Assembly (NCBI GenBank): GCA_964584905.1
Contig: CAZPCC010000296.1
Coordinates: forward strand, 1 to 47,902
Direction of reading: 5' to 3'
DNA length: 47,902 nt
Origin: JALZIF01 sp964584905
Lineage (GTDB): Bacteria > Gemmatimonadota > Gemmatimonadetes > Gemmatimonadales > Gemmatimonadaceae
The notes under the pieces are model-generated. The model saw only the letters and a list, made by a program, of their open reading frames with translations. It was not told where the DNA came from and ran no database searches. Shown in pieces: positions 8,666-18,126 of the stretch. The translations under genes and the position numbers were made by a program. How positions within the stretch are numbered: position 1 is the first letter of the stretch; every line of letters starts with the position of its first letter.

Positions 8666-8867
8666 GCTCGCCGTCGATCACTGTAAATTCGGGTCTTCCG
8701 GGAAGAGAGTGGGTGGTTGTTGAGCTGCAGGTTCAGGACTGGCACCGTTTCGGCACAAAGTTCCCGCATTTCTTAACGCGGAGTCGTGAACGGCAGCAAT
8801 TCCTGACGACCTACTTGAAAGCCTGAAGACCCGTAAATTCAAGCTTCCCTCAAACCCGCCTCGCGCC
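8666..8867. promoter_or_regulatory. Divergent ligD/ku control region with a mirrored motif
   Basis: GAAGACCCG occurs upstream of both genes in the same orientation relative to each start: on the plus strand at 8825-8833 before ku, and on the minus strand at 8698-8690 before ligD. Each copy adjoins an AT-rich octamer: GTAAATTC at 8833-8840 and at 8683-8690. The motif lies about 25 bp upstream of the ligD start and about 35 bp upstream of the ku start. A shared activator site or promoter element is an inference. Confidence 0.5.
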
Positions 8868-9698
8868 ATGCCTGCTCGCTCGATCGGCAATGCCACTATC
8901 TCGTTTGGCCTCGTTTCCGTTCCGGTCAACCTGTACTCGTCATCGGAATCGAAAGCGAGCTTGTCGTTCAACATGCTTCACAAGAAGTGCGGATCGCGGC
9001 TCAAGCAGCAGTACATCTGTCCCAAGGACGACAACGAGGTGGTTGCCCGCGACGATACCGTCAAGGGGTACGAGTTTGCCAAGGACCAGTACGTGGTGCT
9101 CACCGCCGAGGAGCTCAAGGCGCTCGAGGAGAAGGCGACCGGCATGATCGACGTGATTGAATTCGTGCCGCTCGCGAAAGTAGACCGGGAGTATCTCGAC
9201 AAAGTGTACTACCTGGGCCCCGACAAGGGAGGCGATCGCGCCTACCGGCTGCTGTCAGCCGCGCTCGAGGAGACGGGGTACGCCGCGCTCGGGCAATACG
9301 CCGCGCGCGGCCGCCAGCATCTGGTTCTGCTGCGCCCGCTCAATGGTGTGCTCGTGATGGAGCAACTGCATTACGCGGACGAGGTACGGCCGACGACCGA
9401 GGTGACGATTCCCGAGGGCGAGGTGAAGCCGGCCGAGCTCAATCTCGCCAAGCAGCTGATCGAGCAGACGGCGACCGACACCTTCGATCCGCAGAAGTAC
9501 AAGGACACCGTTCGCGAGCGCATACTCGAGACGATCCAGCTCAAGGTGGAGGGGCAGGACATTACGGCCGACATCGCACCGGCGGGCGGCACCAAGATCA
9601 TCGATCTGATGGATGCGTTGAAGGCGAGCCTTGCGGCGACTCCCGCCGCGTCCGAGAAGCCGGCCAAGGCGGAGAAGAAGGGGCGCAAGGCATCGTGA
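8868..9698 (+). CDS. ku: Ku protein, prokaryotic NHEJ
   Basis: A 276-residue bacterial Ku that should form a homodimeric ring on broken DNA ends and recruit LigD. The start MPARSIGNATISFGLVSVPV and the core (KDQYVVLTAEELKALE...IDVIEFVPL, then YYLGPDKGGDRAYRLL) are typical of the family. The C terminus is a short Lys-rich tail (KPAKAEKKGRKAS), as in many bacterial Ku proteins, where it contacts DNA or LigD. It is divergent from ligD and overlaps the downstream DUF72 gene (GTGA), so it is the first gene of a three-gene operon. Confidence 0.96.
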   Translation: MPARSIGNATISFGLVSVPVNLYSSSESKASLSFNMLHKKCGSRLKQQYICPKDDNEVVARDDTVKGYEFAKDQYVVLTAEELKALEEKATGMIDVIEFVPLAKVDREYLDKVYYLGPDKGGDRAYRLLSAALEETGYAALGQYAARGRQHLVLLRPLNGVLVMEQLHYADEVRPTTEVTIPEGEVKPAELNLAKQLIEQTATDTFDPQKYKDTVRERILETIQLKVEGQDITADIAPAGGTKIIDLMDALKASLAATPAASEKPAKAEKKGRKAS

Positions 9699-10399
9699 AG
9701 CTGTTCGCCGGCACGAGCGGTTATGCATTCAAGGAGTGGAAGGGATCGTTCTATCCTGACGATCTCAAGGATGAAGGCATGCTCGGCTTTTACGCGGGGA
9801 GGTTTCCCGCGGTCGAGATCAACAACACCTTCTACCGGCTGCCGAAGGAGCACGTTCTGCAGGGTTGGGCGGCTCAGGTGCCGGACTCGTTCACCTTCGC
9901 TATCAAGGCGAGCCAGCGCATAACGCATTACGCCAGGCTCAAGCCGGAGTGCGCGAGCGCGGTCGAGTTTCTGCTGCGCACCACGAATTGTCTGGCCGAG
10001 CGGTGCGGGCCCATTCTCTTCCAGCTGCCTCCAAACCTCAAGAAGGATGCCGGCCGGCTGCGCGCCTTTCTCGACACGCTGCCGGCAGGGCGCCGGTACA
10101 CGATTGAATTCCGTCACGAGACCTGGTTCGACGATGAGGTGCTCGATGCCTTGCGCGAGCGCGACATAGCCATGTGCGTGACCGAGCAGCCCGAATTCGC
10201 ATCGCCGGTAGTTTCGACCGCTTCGTGGGGTTACGCGCGCCTGCACCGGCTCGACTACGACGAGGCAGCGCTTGCCGGGTGGGCGAAGCGGATCGCGGCG
10301 CAGCCCTGGGGTGAAGCGTACGTGTTCTTCAAGCACGATGAGGGGATCGGCTCGGGGCCGCCGGCGGTAGATGCGTTTCGGCGGGCACTCGAGTCGTAA
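9695..10399 (+). CDS. DUF72 family protein
   Basis: A 234-residue DUF72 protein, predicted TIM-barrel fold. Family features are the N-terminal LFAGTSGYAFKEWKGSFYP, then EINNTFYRLPKEH, FAIKASQRITH, ILFQLPPNLKKD and, near the end, YVFFKHDE. The biochemical role of DUF72 is not established. GTG 9695 overlaps the ku stop and the TAA stop overlaps the next start (TAATG), so translation is coupled on both sides. A role with Ku or the nuclease-helicase is suggested only by this arrangement. Confidence 0.9.
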   Translation: MKLFAGTSGYAFKEWKGSFYPDDLKDEGMLGFYAGRFPAVEINNTFYRLPKEHVLQGWAAQVPDSFTFAIKASQRITHYARLKPECASAVEFLLRTTNCLAERCGPILFQLPPNLKKDAGRLRAFLDTLPAGRRYTIEFRHETWFDDEVLDALRERDIAMCVTEQPEFASPVVSTASWGYARLHRLDYDEAALAGWAKRIAAQPWGEAYVFFKHDEGIGSGPPAVDAFRRALES

Positions 10400-13300
10400 T
10401 GCATCTTCGCGACGGAGAGCTGGTTCTCTCGGCTACCGATCTCTCGAGCTTTCTCTCATGCCGTCACCGTACCGCCCTCGACATGGGCGTGGCGTTTGGT
10501 GCGCTCAAGGCGCCGGACCGGGCGCCGGATCCACGACTTGAGAGCTTGTGGCAGCGTGGGCGAGAGCATGAAGCGCGGTACGTGGAATCCCTGAAGGCGG
10601 ATGGCGTATCAATAGTATCACTGGAGAGTATCGAAGATCGCGACGAGCGGGTGCGTCAGACCATCGCCGCCTTACGCGGCGGTACCGATGTCGTCGTGCA
10701 GGGTGCGCTTCGCGACGGCCTTTGGTTCGGCTATCCCGACTTGATGAAACGTGTGCCGCGTCCGAGCGCGCTGGGGGCGTGGTCTTACGAGATCTACGAC
10801 ACCAAGCTCGCTCGCGAGACCAAGGCCGGGACCATACTTCAGCTTGGCCTCTACTCGGAGATGCTCGCCACAGTGCAGGAGATTCGCCCGGAACGGTTTC
10901 ACGTCGTGACGCCGATAGCGAGCGAGCCATATCGCGTTCACGATTATGCCGCCTACTTTCGCTTCATTCGTGCGCGAATGCTGGAGTCGGTTGCTCTGCC
11001 TTACGACGAAGTCGCTGTCTCGCACTATCCCGAGCCGGTGGACCATTGTGATATCTGCCATTGGTGGGGCGAGTGCCGGGATAAGCGGCGGGCGGACGAT
11101 CACCTATCGCTGGTTGCGGGAATCTCGCGAATTCAACGCAGGGAGTTGGAAACACGGTCCGTTAGCACCATGCGTGCCCTCGCGGCGCTTCCGCTCCCGC
11201 TTGGCTTCAAGCCCGCTCACGGATCCCGTGAATCGTATGAGCGCGTAACCAACCAGGCCCGCCTACAGGTGGAATCGGCCGGCAGAATTCCGCCGCTCCA
11301 CGAGCTGCTTGACCTGGAACCGGAGCGAGGACTGTGCCGGCTTCCCGAGCCGTCGGCCGGCGACCTCTTTCTCGACCTCGAGGGAGATCCCTTCGCCGCC
11401 GAGGGCGGACGTGAGTTTCTCTTCGGGCTAGTTATGCCTGACGGGAGTTATCGGGCCCGGTGGGCGTTCTCGGATGATGAGGAGCGGGACGCATTCGAGT
11501 GGGTGATGGATGTCATCGCTGACGCAATAGCGCGGCATCCCGGCATGCACGTTTTTCATTACGCTCCATACGAGCCGTCGGCATTCAAGCGTCTGATGGG
11601 TCGCCATGCGACTCGAGAGCGGGAGCTGGACGCGATGTTGCGAGCGGGCCGGTTCATCGACCTGTACGCAGTCGTCAGGCAGGGCCTTCGCGCGGGCGTG
11701 GACCGTTACTCGATCAAGTCTCTGGAGCCGCTGTACGCGTTTCGGCGCGAAGTCGAGCTTCCGGACGCGAACCTGCACCTCCGGCAACTGGAGGTGGCGT
11801 TGGAAGCGGGAGCGGCAGATGCGATCCCTCGTGCTTCGCGTGACGTTGTGGAAGGCTATAACCGTGATGATTGCGTATCGACGCTGCGTTTGCGCGAGTG
11901 GCTCGAGCAGATACGGTCGACGCTCATCGACTCGGGAAAGGACGTGCCGCGCGCGACACTCGAAGACGGCGCCGCGCCTGACGAGTTGGATGCAAAGGCG
12001 CGAGCTGTCGATGCGCTACGCGAACGGCTCATCGCTGGCCTGCCGCCGGAAGCCGAAGGCCGCCGTGATGAGCAGCAGGGGCGCTGGCTTCTCGCCTTCA
12101 TGCTGGATTATCACCGCCGCGAAGACAAGGCTGCATGGTGGGAGTACTTCCGCCTCAGCGAGCTGCCGACCGAAGACCTTTTCGATGAACGGGAGGCGGT
12201 CGCTGGGCTCGGATTCGTCGAGCGCGTTGACATCAAGCGGCGCGTGAAGTCTGGCATACCGACGGGCACAGTGACCGATAGGTATAGCTATCCAACGCAG
12301 GAGATGGAGATAGATGCCGGCGATGAGGTGTGGCTGGAGAGCAAGGCGAGTCTCGAGCAGGCCGGTCGCGATCGCGCCGCGAGCGGACGGGAGATCGACG
12401 AAAGCAAGCCGGTCAAGCCGGCAAAGTTCGGCGAGGTGATTGCGGTGGACCGGGGCACGCTCACGATCGACATAGTGAAGGGTCCGAAGCGGTCGGAAGA
12501 CCATCCCGGGGCGTTGTTCGCCTTCTCGATCATTCGCAGCGTGGCGATGGAGGAGTCGCTCTTGCGAATCGGAGAAAGCATTGCAGCTGATGATGATCGG
12601 TACCTCGCCGCGCGCGTTCTACTCGAGCGACACAGGCCACGCCTCCGGTCAGCGCCGTTCGGAGCCGCTCTCGGCGAGGATCCGGTGGATTACGCCCAGC
12701 GGATCATCGGAGATCTTGACACCACGGTGCTTGCCATTCAGGGTCCGCCTGGTTCGGGAAAGACCTACTGCGGAGCCACGATGATCCTCGAGCTGGTAAG
12801 GCAGGGGAAGCGCGTCGGCGTCACTGCAAGCAGTCACAAGGTCATCCGCAATCTGCTGGACGAGGTAGCCAGGCAGGCTACCGTTGCGGGCACGTCCGTG
12901 CAGCTCGGGCACAAGTGCGACGACGAGACCGACTCCGTGCCGCCTCACATCAGTGTCTACGGTGACAATCCTCCGGCTTTCGCGGCGCTGACATCCGGTG
13001 AGGTAGAGGTGCTCGGCGGCACTGCGTGGATGTGGGCACGAGAGGAGTTCGCCTCCACTGTCGACGTGCTTTTTGTCGATGAGGCCGGCCAGATGGCGCT
13101 GGCAAACGTGATTGCCGTATCACAGGCCGCAGACAGTCTGGTACTGCTCGGAGATCCCCGGCAGCTCGAGCAGCCGGTGAAGGGCAGCCACCCCGACGGG
13201 GTCGCCGTCTCGGCGCTCCAGCATCTGCTGGGCAGCCACCTCACGATGCCTTCAGCTCGCGGTCTGTTTCTCCCACGCACCAGGCGCCTGGCACCGGCTA

Positions 13301-13917
13301 TCTGTGACTTCACCTCGGAACTGTTCTACGAAGATCGCCTAACCGCATTCGAGGGCGCCGAGCATCAGGCACTGACGGGATTCGACAGTTTGCCGGCCAG
13401 CGGGCTGGCGCTCCTCGAGGTTCCGCACGATGGCAATCGAAACCATTCGGAGGAGGAGGTAGACGCGGTCGAGGCTCTCGTCAGGCGGCTGATGCGTGAG
13501 GGCGTGGGCTGGATCGACCAGAAGAACGTCGCGCATCCCCTGCTTGGTGAGCACATACTGATCGTTTCTCCGTACAACGCGCAGGTCACCCGCTTGACGA
13601 CACGAATTGCGCACACCGGTGCCCGAGTCGGCACGGTAGACAAGTTCCAGGGGCAGGAGGCGCCGGTGGTCATCTACTCCATGGCGACCTCCAGTCCGGA
13701 AGACGCCCCGCGCGGTATGGAGTTCCTCTACAGCCTCAATCGCCTGAACGTGGCAACGTCGCGGGCTCGATGTCTCGCGGTTATCGTAGCCTCCCCCCGG
13801 CTATTCGCTCCCGAGTGCCGCAGCCCCCGGCAGATGAAACTGGCGAACGGGCTGTGCCTGTTCCGCGAAATGGCAATCAGCCAGTTGAAGGCAACTGATC
13901 GATCCACTCCCGGCTGA
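10399..13917 (+). CDS. TM0106-type RecB-like nuclease / SF1 helicase
   Basis: A 1,172-residue DNA-processing protein with three parts. The N-terminal third is a RecB/Cas4-like nuclease (IYDTKLARETKAGTILQLGLYSEM), with cysteines suggesting an Fe-S cluster (FLSCRHR near residue 20, and CDICHWWGEC near 219-228). The middle has an RNase H/DEDD-like exonuclease domain (LFLDLEGDPF, HYAPYEPSAF, GYNRDDCVSTL). The C-terminal half is a DNA2/UPF1-like SF1 helicase (Walker A QGPPGSGKTYCG, motif II VDEAGQM, then DKFQGQEAPVVIYS and NVATSRAR). TAATG couples it to the DUF72 gene and hence to ku. It could process ends before joining (inference). Its 3' end overlaps the convergent hydrolase gene by 41 bp. Confidence 0.88.
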   Translation: MHLRDGELVLSATDLSSFLSCRHRTALDMGVAFGALKAPDRAPDPRLESLWQRGREHEARYVESLKADGVSIVSLESIEDRDERVRQTIAALRGGTDVVVQGALRDGLWFGYPDLMKRVPRPSALGAWSYEIYDTKLARETKAGTILQLGLYSEMLATVQEIRPERFHVVTPIASEPYRVHDYAAYFRFIRARMLESVALPYDEVAVSHYPEPVDHCDICHWWGECRDKRRADDHLSLVAGISRIQRRELETRSVSTMRALAALPLPLGFKPAHGSRESYERVTNQARLQVESAGRIPPLHELLDLEPERGLCRLPEPSAGDLFLDLEGDPFAAEGGREFLFGLVMPDGSYRARWAFSDDEERDAFEWVMDVIADAIARHPGMHVFHYAPYEPSAFKRLMGRHATRERELDAMLRAGRFIDLYAVVRQGLRAGVDRYSIKSLEPLYAFRREVELPDANLHLRQLEVALEAGAADAIPRASRDVVEGYNRDDCVSTLRLREWLEQIRSTLIDSGKDVPRATLEDGAAPDELDAKARAVDALRERLIAGLPPEAEGRRDEQQGRWLLAFMLDYHRREDKAAWWEYFRLSELPTEDLFDEREAVAGLGFVERVDIKRRVKSGIPTGTVTDRYSYPTQEMEIDAGDEVWLESKASLEQAGRDRAASGREIDESKPVKPAKFGEVIAVDRGTLTIDIVKGPKRSEDHPGALFAFSIIRSVAMEESLLRIGESIAADDDRYLAARVLLERHRPRLRSAPFGAALGEDPVDYAQRIIGDLDTTVLAIQGPPGSGKTYCGATMILELVRQGKRVGVTASSHKVIRNLLDEVARQATVAGTSVQLGHKCDDETDSVPPHISVYGDNPPAFAALTSGEVEVLGGTAWMWAREEFASTVDVLFVDEAGQMALANVIAVSQAADSLVLLGDPRQLEQPVKGSHPDGVAVSALQHLLGSHLTMPSARGLFLPRTRRLAPAICDFTSELFYEDRLTAFEGAEHQALTGFDSLPASGLALLEVPHDGNRNHSEEEVDAVEALVRRLMREGVGWIDQKNVAHPLLGEHILIVSPYNAQVTRLTTRIAHTGARVGTVDKFQGQEAPVVIYSMATSSPEDAPRGMEFLYSLNRLNVATSRARCLAVIVASPRLFAPECRSPRQMKLANGLCLFREMAISQLKATDRSTPG

Positions 13918-14554
13918 CACGGGCTATCTCATCCATTACGTCGGCGTCGGTCCGGCCTGACGACTTGAGCACGTGAAAACCGTGATCGGCTCCTTCGATC
14001 CAGCGCATCTGCCAGGGCGCCGTTACGGTGGTCAACGCGCGCTCCATAAGGCTGCGAGTGCACAACGGGTCGCGCGTTCCGCTGAAGGACAGCACCGGCA
14101 TGCGGATACTCGGCAGATGTGCGTCACGGAGCTTCTCGGGCTTTCCGGCCGGGTGCAACGGATAGGCAAGAAGCAGCAGGCCATCGGCCGTGTAGCCCTC
14201 GGCGGCCAGCATCGACGCGGCGCGGCCACCCATCGATCGGCCACCGATGATGAGGTGCCCCGGTTGCAGCTCCTCGCGCGCGCGACCGACCACCGCGTCG
14301 ACCGTAGCCATCAGCTTCGGCATCGGATCGGGACGCCCGGACTTCTTCTCCTTGTACAGGAAGTTGAACCGGACGACGCCGATCCCCTGGGTTCGCATGG
14401 CCGCGGCTGTCGCGAGCAAGCCGCGATCCGACATGTTGCCGCCGGCGCCGTGAGCGCAAACGAACACGGCCGCGTCGCTGCCTGACGCTGGCGGGTCATA
14501 CACAGCGGTAGTCGTCGCCGACCCCACCTCGATCGTCCACTCCGCGCCTTTCAT
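13877..14554 (-). CDS. Alpha/beta hydrolase (KANL3/TEX30-like)
   Basis: A 225-residue alpha/beta hydrolase. The oxyanion region is VCAHGAGGNMSD, the nucleophile elbow GGRSMGGRAA, the acid is in SGTRDPL and the histidine in GADHGFHV. No signal peptide, so probably cytosolic. The substrate is unknown; the family includes acyl- or peptide-hydrolase-like proteins of unclear role. ATGA overlaps the end of the helicase gene, so the two are co-transcribed. The 3' end overlaps the convergent nuclease-helicase gene. Confidence 0.88.
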   Translation of the reverse strand: MKGAEWTIEVGSATTTAVYDPPASGSDAAVFVCAHGAGGNMSDRGLLATAAAMRTQGIGVVRFNFLYKEKKSGRPDPMPKLMATVDAVVGRAREELQPGHLIIGGRSMGGRAASMLAAEGYTADGLLLLAYPLHPAGKPEKLRDAHLPSIRMPVLSFSGTRDPLCTRSLMERALTTVTAPWQMRWIEGADHGFHVLKSSGRTDADVMDEIARVSREWIDQLPSTG

Positions 14555-17505
14555 TCGGGCGTCTCGAGAGGCAGGTCCATGTCATCGAGGAACTGGTGGT
14601 CGCCGGTAGGCTTGCCGCCTCGCGTCGCGGCTCTCGTCAGGACCAGCCGGTCGATGGTGCGCGTCATGCCAACGTACAGCAGCCGCCGCGCCTCCTCCAC
14701 CTCCTCCTTCAGCGGCGTCCTGTTCGACGAGCCGCCCGGGAGTTGCCCGTCCTCGGCACCTACGATGTAGACGCGCGAGAATTCAAGCCCCTTGGTGGAG
14801 TGCAGCGTCAGCAGGTTGACCCGCTCGCGCTCGGGCTCCAAACCGTCCCACTTCGAGAGCGCTGCCCGCTCGAGAAACAAACAGAGCTGTTCCTCGAGCG
14901 GCAATCTCGGAATTCCAGCAATGAGGCGCCGCAGCCTCGCCATCGCGACCGGATAGCGCTGGTCGGCCGTCTTCTCGGCGCGGATCTTCAGCATCAACTC
15001 GCGGCCACCGAGTCGGCCGATGAGGCTTTCGAGGTCAGGCACCGACTCGTCGTGGCGCCGCTCCTCCTCGTACCGTTCCAGGCAGTGGCTGAACCGGCCT
15101 AGCGAGTATGGGCGTGCCAACTCGCGGAACAGCCGCTGTTCGGCGGTCTCCACCTTCGGATCACGTAACGCCAAGGCGATGCCCAGGTTGTCGAGCAGGC
15201 TTACCAGGGCGGTCTTCCGCGCCCGGGCCAGCTTCTCCCTGTCCAGCGCCAGCAGCAGCTCCGCCAGAGCCAGCGAGTCGTCCAGTGCGCGGTGTGCCTG
15301 ACCGGTCGTAATGCCGAATTGCCGCGCCAGGTCGCCCAGCTTGCGGCTGGTTGGAAACAGATCGCGCGCCAGTGGAAGCGTATCGTACGTGCTCAGGTCG
15401 AACGATTGGCCGAGCGCCCGCACCATGCGGGCGAGAATCGGAAAGTCGAACATGTAGCCGTTATGCGCGACGATGATGTCGTCGCCGCAGAAGGCGCGGA
15501 ATGCCGGCCACACATCCTCGAAGTACGGCGCCGACGCCAGATCCGCCTCGTCGATCTGATGCACAGCCGCCGCGCCCGCTGACACCCGCACGCGCGGACG
15601 CACGAACGCCGAGAATTTTTCGACGATGCGTCCCGCCCGCACGCGCACGGCCGCGATGTCAATGATCTCCGCCGTTTCGGTATCGCGATCGGTCGTCTCC
15701 AGATCGACCGCGGTGTAGTCGGTGAACGCATTGGCCGCGTCCGACATCTCCATCAGCTGCGCCGCCTTGAACACACCTAACGATAACCCCACACTCGGGA
15801 CAGCACCTGGATCCAGCCGTTCTGCGCCGGGCGCGGGCGGTTCCTTGCCGCGTACGGCGTGAATGCCGGCTGCTCTCAGCATGCCGCATATGGCGATATC
15901 CACGCCGCCGAGCGGCGGAACCCAGACCGCCGCGCGCCGATCCCGTGCGATGCGCAGCCTGGAGGCAAGCTGCGCCACATCCGGGAGCGACGCCGGATCG
16001 GTGATCTCGTCGTGCCGCTCCTCCAGGGCCGAGCGGAACACACCGACTCGCCGCGAGAGCAGCTCCTGCACCAGCGTGCCCACCGACTCGTGCCGCTTGC
16101 CTAGCGCGGCGAGGTTTCGCCAGTCGTACAGCGCACGCCAGATCTTCTTTGCGTTGGGATCCGGCTTGGGCAACTGCGCGACCATCCGGTCGAGCTGCCG
16201 CCGCAGCCCATGCCGGCTCGCTTCCGCCTGCGCTCGTGCCTCATCGAAAAGGTGGCGCGGGAGCGTCACGCGAAAGAACGCGTCCCGGATCAGCGAGTCG
16301 TCAGGCCTGGCGAGCACTCGCACCGCGGCGAGCACGTATGCCACTGCCGGATCGTCGCCGAGTGCGCGTCCCTGCGCCAGCCGGCACGGGATGCCAGCGC
16401 TCATGAACGCCGCCTCGAGCCGCTCGCCGATCTCGTGCTTGCGGTAGAGCAGGGCGATGTCGCCCCACTGGTGGCCGTGCGCATCACGGTCGCGGCAGAG
16501 GTCGGCAATGACCCACTCCGCCTCGTCGTCCTCTGTGTTGAATCCCACCGCGCGCACCGGAAAAACCGAGATTCGGTTGGCCCGTGCGGCGACGCGATCC
16601 TGGAAGATCGGCGGGTTGTTCTCCACCAGCGTGCGTGCGTGCGCAAAGACGTTTTGCGGACATCGGCGATTGTCCTCGAGCTGGAGGCGTGCATCGCCGC
16701 CGAAATCCTTGACGAAGTTCTCGAAGACGATGCGATCGGCTCCCGCCCAGGAGTAGATCGACTGCTCGTGGTCGCCAACCGCGAATACATGGCGGTGCTC
16801 GTGGGCCAGCGCGCGGACAATCCGGTACTGGGCCCGGTTCAGATCCTGAAACTCATCGACCAGCACCACGTCCCAGCGACCGCGAATCGACGCTGTCTCC
16901 TCCGTGCGCTCGAGCAGGTCGGCTGCACGGAGGATCAGCATGTCGTAATCGACCAGGTTCCGCTTGGCCAGAAATCGCTCGTATCGCTCGAACAGCTTCT
17001 GGTCGTCAGGCTCCAGCGCTACCTCACAGAACCGGTGCGCGGAAAACTGGGTGAGAACCTTGCGATGCCAGTTTCGGTGTCCCTGGAGGCGGCGCAGCAC
17101 GCCAAGCTGATACTCCTCGTCGGCGATGCCGAAGCCCGACTCCAGGCCGACGGCCGCGCCATGCGTTCGAAGGAGCGCGGCGCAGAACGCGTGGATAGTG
17201 CCGCTCGTAATGCGCCCGGCGGCCGCGCCCAATCGTGCTTCGAGCCGGTGCGAGATCTCGCCGGCGGCCTTGTTGGTGAACGTGAAGGCACAGATACGCG
17301 CCGGATCGAAGCCATGACGCTCGATCAGAAACCTGATGCGCTCTGTAAGGCAGTATGTCTTTCCCGCGCCGGGGCCGGCGAGCACCAGAAGCGAGCTCGG
17401 CTCGGCTTCGATGGCGGCCCGCTGGGATGGCGACGGCACGGCAGGGCTGGCCGAGCCGTCAACGCGCGTGCTGAACACGACTGGATCGAGTTGGATGGGG
17501 AGCAT
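14551..17505 (-). CDS. UvrD/Rep-family helicase with an internal DnaQ-like exonuclease domain
   Basis: A 984-residue fusion. The N-terminal half is an SF1A helicase (Walker A LAGPGAGKTYCLTER, motif II LVDEFQDLNRAQYR, motif III VGDHEQSIYSWAGAD). A DEDDh exonuclease follows in the middle (YTAVDLETTDRDTETAEIID, HNGYMFDFPILARM, HRALDDSLALAELL). The helicase then resumes with NLLTLHSTKGLEFSRVYIVG and RRLLYVGMTRTIDRLVLT. The frame is open up to 17622, but ATG 17505 directly precedes the conserved part and is the preferred start; I see no strong ribosome binding site. It probably combines 3'-5' unwinding with 3'-end trimming in repair. The 3' end is coupled to the hydrolase. Confidence 0.9.
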   Translation of the reverse strand: MLPIQLDPVVFSTRVDGSASPAVPSPSQRAAIEAEPSSLLVLAGPGAGKTYCLTERIRFLIERHGFDPARICAFTFTNKAAGEISHRLEARLGAAAGRITSGTIHAFCAALLRTHGAAVGLESGFGIADEEYQLGVLRRLQGHRNWHRKVLTQFSAHRFCEVALEPDDQKLFERYERFLAKRNLVDYDMLILRAADLLERTEETASIRGRWDVVLVDEFQDLNRAQYRIVRALAHEHRHVFAVGDHEQSIYSWAGADRIVFENFVKDFGGDARLQLEDNRRCPQNVFAHARTLVENNPPIFQDRVAARANRISVFPVRAVGFNTEDDEAEWVIADLCRDRDAHGHQWGDIALLYRKHEIGERLEAAFMSAGIPCRLAQGRALGDDPAVAYVLAAVRVLARPDDSLIRDAFFRVTLPRHLFDEARAQAEASRHGLRRQLDRMVAQLPKPDPNAKKIWRALYDWRNLAALGKRHESVGTLVQELLSRRVGVFRSALEERHDEITDPASLPDVAQLASRLRIARDRRAAVWVPPLGGVDIAICGMLRAAGIHAVRGKEPPAPGAERLDPGAVPSVGLSLGVFKAAQLMEMSDAANAFTDYTAVDLETTDRDTETAEIIDIAAVRVRAGRIVEKFSAFVRPRVRVSAGAAAVHQIDEADLASAPYFEDVWPAFRAFCGDDIIVAHNGYMFDFPILARMVRALGQSFDLSTYDTLPLARDLFPTSRKLGDLARQFGITTGQAHRALDDSLALAELLLALDREKLARARKTALVSLLDNLGIALALRDPKVETAEQRLFRELARPYSLGRFSHCLERYEEERRHDESVPDLESLIGRLGGRELMLKIRAEKTADQRYPVAMARLRRLIAGIPRLPLEEQLCLFLERAALSKWDGLEPERERVNLLTLHSTKGLEFSRVYIVGAEDGQLPGGSSNRTPLKEEVEEARRLLYVGMTRTIDRLVLTRAATRGGKPTGDHQFLDDMDLPLETPE

Positions 17506-17669
17506 CGTAGGAAGAATTCTATACAGCGGACCCGACCAGGATGACTGCCGGTCCAGCCACACTCCCGAGTTGAACGCCTGTAACCGTAGTCGCGCGACGC
17601 TACTCCACGCCACCAACGCCACAGAGGGACGGTATCTCCATCGACCCCGCGTCGACGAACAGCAGTTGG

Positions 17670-18122
17670 TTATGGCGTCTTGCTGGGCAGCGGCGGATGT
17701 GAAGGTGGCAGCACACGGGAGTGGATGTCAACGAGCGCGGAATCGGCCATCGCTCCCGTGTCCGACTGGGGGTTTAGTGCACGCATGAGGGCCATAACGC
17801 TGTCCCTGAGCCGAGCATCGTTCGTTGCCGTGGCCACCATCAGTATCCCAAACAACGGCGCCTCCTCGCTAGGTGCGAGGACCGCGGCGCGCCGATACTG
17901 GCCGAGCGCGAGGGCGTAGTCTTTGGCGGTGTACGCCGCGTTCCCACTATCGAGGGCGACCTTCGCCTCACCGGTGATGGTCGGTGGGGTCGCCGTGGCG
18001 GATGCTCCCTCGCTGGCGACTGGAGGGTGGCCGAGTGGAAGCTTTGGCTCGTCGTCAGAGCGATTGCACGCACAAATGGCCACGAGCCCCACCATCGCCA
18101 TGAACGTTCGGTATCTCGCCAT
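17670..18122 (-). CDS. Small lipoprotein with a TPR-like segment, last gene of the cytochrome operon
   Basis: A 150-residue protein starting MARYRTFMAMVGLVAICACNR, a lipoprotein signal with the lipid-modified cysteine about residue 19. After a Pro/Thr linker, residues 57-90 look like a single TPR hairpin (AKVALDSGNAAYTAKDYALA, then LGQYRRAAVLAPSE). It begins 4 bp after the 16-heme cytochrome stop, so it belongs to that operon. It may help assemble or anchor the cytochrome-barrel complex (inference). The frame is open further upstream, but ATG 18122 is the only start giving a signal peptide. Confidence 0.72.
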   Translation of the reverse strand: MARYRTFMAMVGLVAICACNRSDDEPKLPLGHPPVASEGASATATPPTITGEAKVALDSGNAAYTAKDYALALGQYRRAAVLAPSEEAPLFGILMVATATNDARLRDSVMALMRALNPQSDTGAMADSALVDIHSRVLPPSHPPLPSKTP

Positions 18123-18126
18123 ACCC

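Noticed and set aside
16210..17544. Long plus-strand frame opposite the helicase gene
   Set aside because: It is a codon-bias shadow of the strongly supported UvrD-type gene, with no recognisable domain.
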